Source: Nostoc carneum NIES-2107
GTDB taxonomy: Bacteria; Cyanobacteriota; Cyanobacteriia; Cyanobacteriales; Nostocaceae
Length of the DNA stretch: 64,000 bases
Assembly: GCA_002368155.1 (NCBI GenBank)
Contig: AP018180.1
Location: 4,657,014-4,721,013 of the forward strand
Reading direction: 5' to 3'
The notes under the pieces were generated by a model. That model had not been told where the DNA came from. It searched no databases and saw nothing but the letters and a program-made list of their open reading frames with translations. Within the stretch, counting starts at the first letter, position 1. Each line of letters opens with the position of its first letter. Position numbers and translations under genes: made by a program. Positions 63,182 to 64,000 of this stretch are shown here, piece after piece.

Positions 63182-64000
63182 ATGACACAGCCCAATACTC
63201 TCGAACTGGCAAAGCAAGGTGATGCCAATGCTATTAATAGTCTAATTACTGAGTGGTTAGGCTTACCTAGCATTACAGCAAAAACAAGTTTGAAACAGGA
63301 TTGCTTACAGGTAATGCTGGAATCGGCAAACATTCCAGAGCAAAATTCATTAGTCCCATTAATTCATCATGGATTAATTAATTTAGGTCTCCAAACTTTT
63401 AAAAAAGTCAAAATATTTGGGCGAGAAGCAGGAGAAGATTTTCCTGATTGGCAACAAGAATTTGAACTAGAAATACAGCCAAATTCACCTGCATTAACAC
63501 CTCAAGCAGATACTGCTACTGAATCTGCAACTGCAATTGCTAAGACAACAAAAGACAGTCAATTATCTGTACAACAACCATCTTTCTTTGATTCATTATT
63601 TGGAGTAGTTGCAGGAACAGCAGACGCAGTAAGTAGTGCTGCTTTCCACACTGGACAGGCTGTTGCTGGAGCCGCTATGGGAATTGGTGATGCTATTGGA
63701 GGTGCAGCATGTGGTGCAGCAGATGGTGTTGTTCAAACTGGACAAGCGGTTGCAGGAGCATCTGTAGAAATAGGTGGGGCTATTGGTAGCGCAGCTTTCC
63801 AAGCAACACAAGTAGCAGGGCAAGCACTAGCAATTGTTGGTAATAATCCCCCATTGCGATCAGCAATCAAATCTTTAAATCAAGATTGGTTGAATCCGTT
63901 TATAGAAAAAATTGATGTCGTTAAAGCAGAGGCTGCTGTTAAAAAAATACAGCAAGAACACCCCAATCAAAAACCAGGAGAAATTGCCCATCATTTGATG
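63182..64000 (+). CDS. Partial gene: protein with glycine/alanine-rich repeats, function unknown
   Basis: The frame is open from ATG 63182 to the window end (273 codons, no stop). Residues about 1-100 are an ordinary soluble domain (LELAKQGDANAINSLITEWL) with a segment that looks like a small helical unit. About 140-220 holds a hydrophobic Gly/Ala-rich part with near-repeats (HTGQAVAGAAMGIGDAIGGA, QTGQAVAGASVEIGGAIGSA), perhaps membrane-associating. About 235-273 becomes charged (WLNPFIEKIDVVKAEAAVKK). The rest is outside the window. I do not recognise a family. Confidence 0.65.
   Translation, partial: MTQPNTLELAKQGDANAINSLITEWLGLPSITAKTSLKQDCLQVMLESANIPEQNSLVPLIHHGLINLGLQTFKKVKIFGREAGEDFPDWQQEFELEIQPNSPALTPQADTATESATAIAKTTKDSQLSVQQPSFFDSLFGVVAGTADAVSSAAFHTGQAVAGAAMGIGDAIGGAACGAADGVVQTGQAVAGASVEIGGAIGSAAFQATQVAGQALAIVGNNPPLRSAIKSLNQDWLNPFIEKIDVVKAEAAVKKIQQEHPNQKPGEIAHHLM

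Overview
The window looks like a chromosomal segment of a filamentous, Nostocales-type cyanobacterium able to change its pigments with light colour, of the Tolypothrix/Fremyella/Calothrix kind. Evidence: two phycocyanin (cpc) operons, PcyA, light-dependent protochlorophyllide reductase, ChlH, a ferrochelatase with a C-terminal chlorophyll-binding-type helix, many GCGATCGC (HIP1) octamers, heptanucleotide tandem repeats of the STRR type, and abundant IS and MITE-like DNA. The genus is inferred from gene content and was not tested by a search.

Layout. 0-9.5 kb: metal ABC permease, a PAO/TIC55-like Rieske oxygenase, an IS701-like element abutting an IS630-like element, a Tat-exported caspase-fold protein with its catalytic dyad replaced by Tyr-Ser, and ATP sulfurylase. 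9.6-23.7 kb: a stand-alone HsdR-N-like nuclease domain, a proline/serine-rich membrane protein, two tandem calcineurin-like phosphoesterases, an MFS transporter, a Ser/Thr kinase, a CrtISO-like oxidoreductase, a lipid-import-type ABC ATPase with its MCE partner, and a second Rieske oxygenase. 23.7-32.6 kb: a 42-bp tandem repeat, a MITE-like element, an AAA ATPase/TPR gene pair, an MFS transporter, ChaB, an alpha/beta hydrolase and a third, intact IS. 32.8-43.7 kb: ispH, then on the minus strand cpcB2A2H2I2D2, a small gene, cpcB1A1EF and, upstream of all of these, pcyA. 43.8-50.1 kb: toxin-antitoxin genes, a second 21/42-bp repeat array, chlH and por. 50.6-57 kb: a surface-polysaccharide cluster (three GT2 proteins, a Wzt-like ATPase, a polysaccharide deacetylase). 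57-64 kb: a DUF421 protein, purB, a DUF4126-like protein, a WD40 lipoprotein, hemH, a methyltransferase and the start of a gene that runs off the window.

How the genes work together. The central theme is light harvesting and tetrapyrroles. The cpc2 operon and pcyA each carry, on their coding strand, a perfect TTGCACA-N4-TTGCACA direct repeat (42473-42490 and 43696-43713). This is the L box bound by the response regulator RcaC in type III chromatic acclimation. Apoprotein, linkers and bilin synthesis for red-light phycocyanin would therefore respond together, while cpc1, which has no such box, would be constitutive. CpcE and CpcF, encoded after cpcA1, would attach the bilin to both CpcA proteins. 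Strong hairpins inside both operons probably set the ratio of apoproteins to linkers or lyase. ChlH, POR, HemH and the two Rieske oxygenases give the segment a wider tetrapyrrole character.

No tRNA, rRNA or CRISPR array was recognised.
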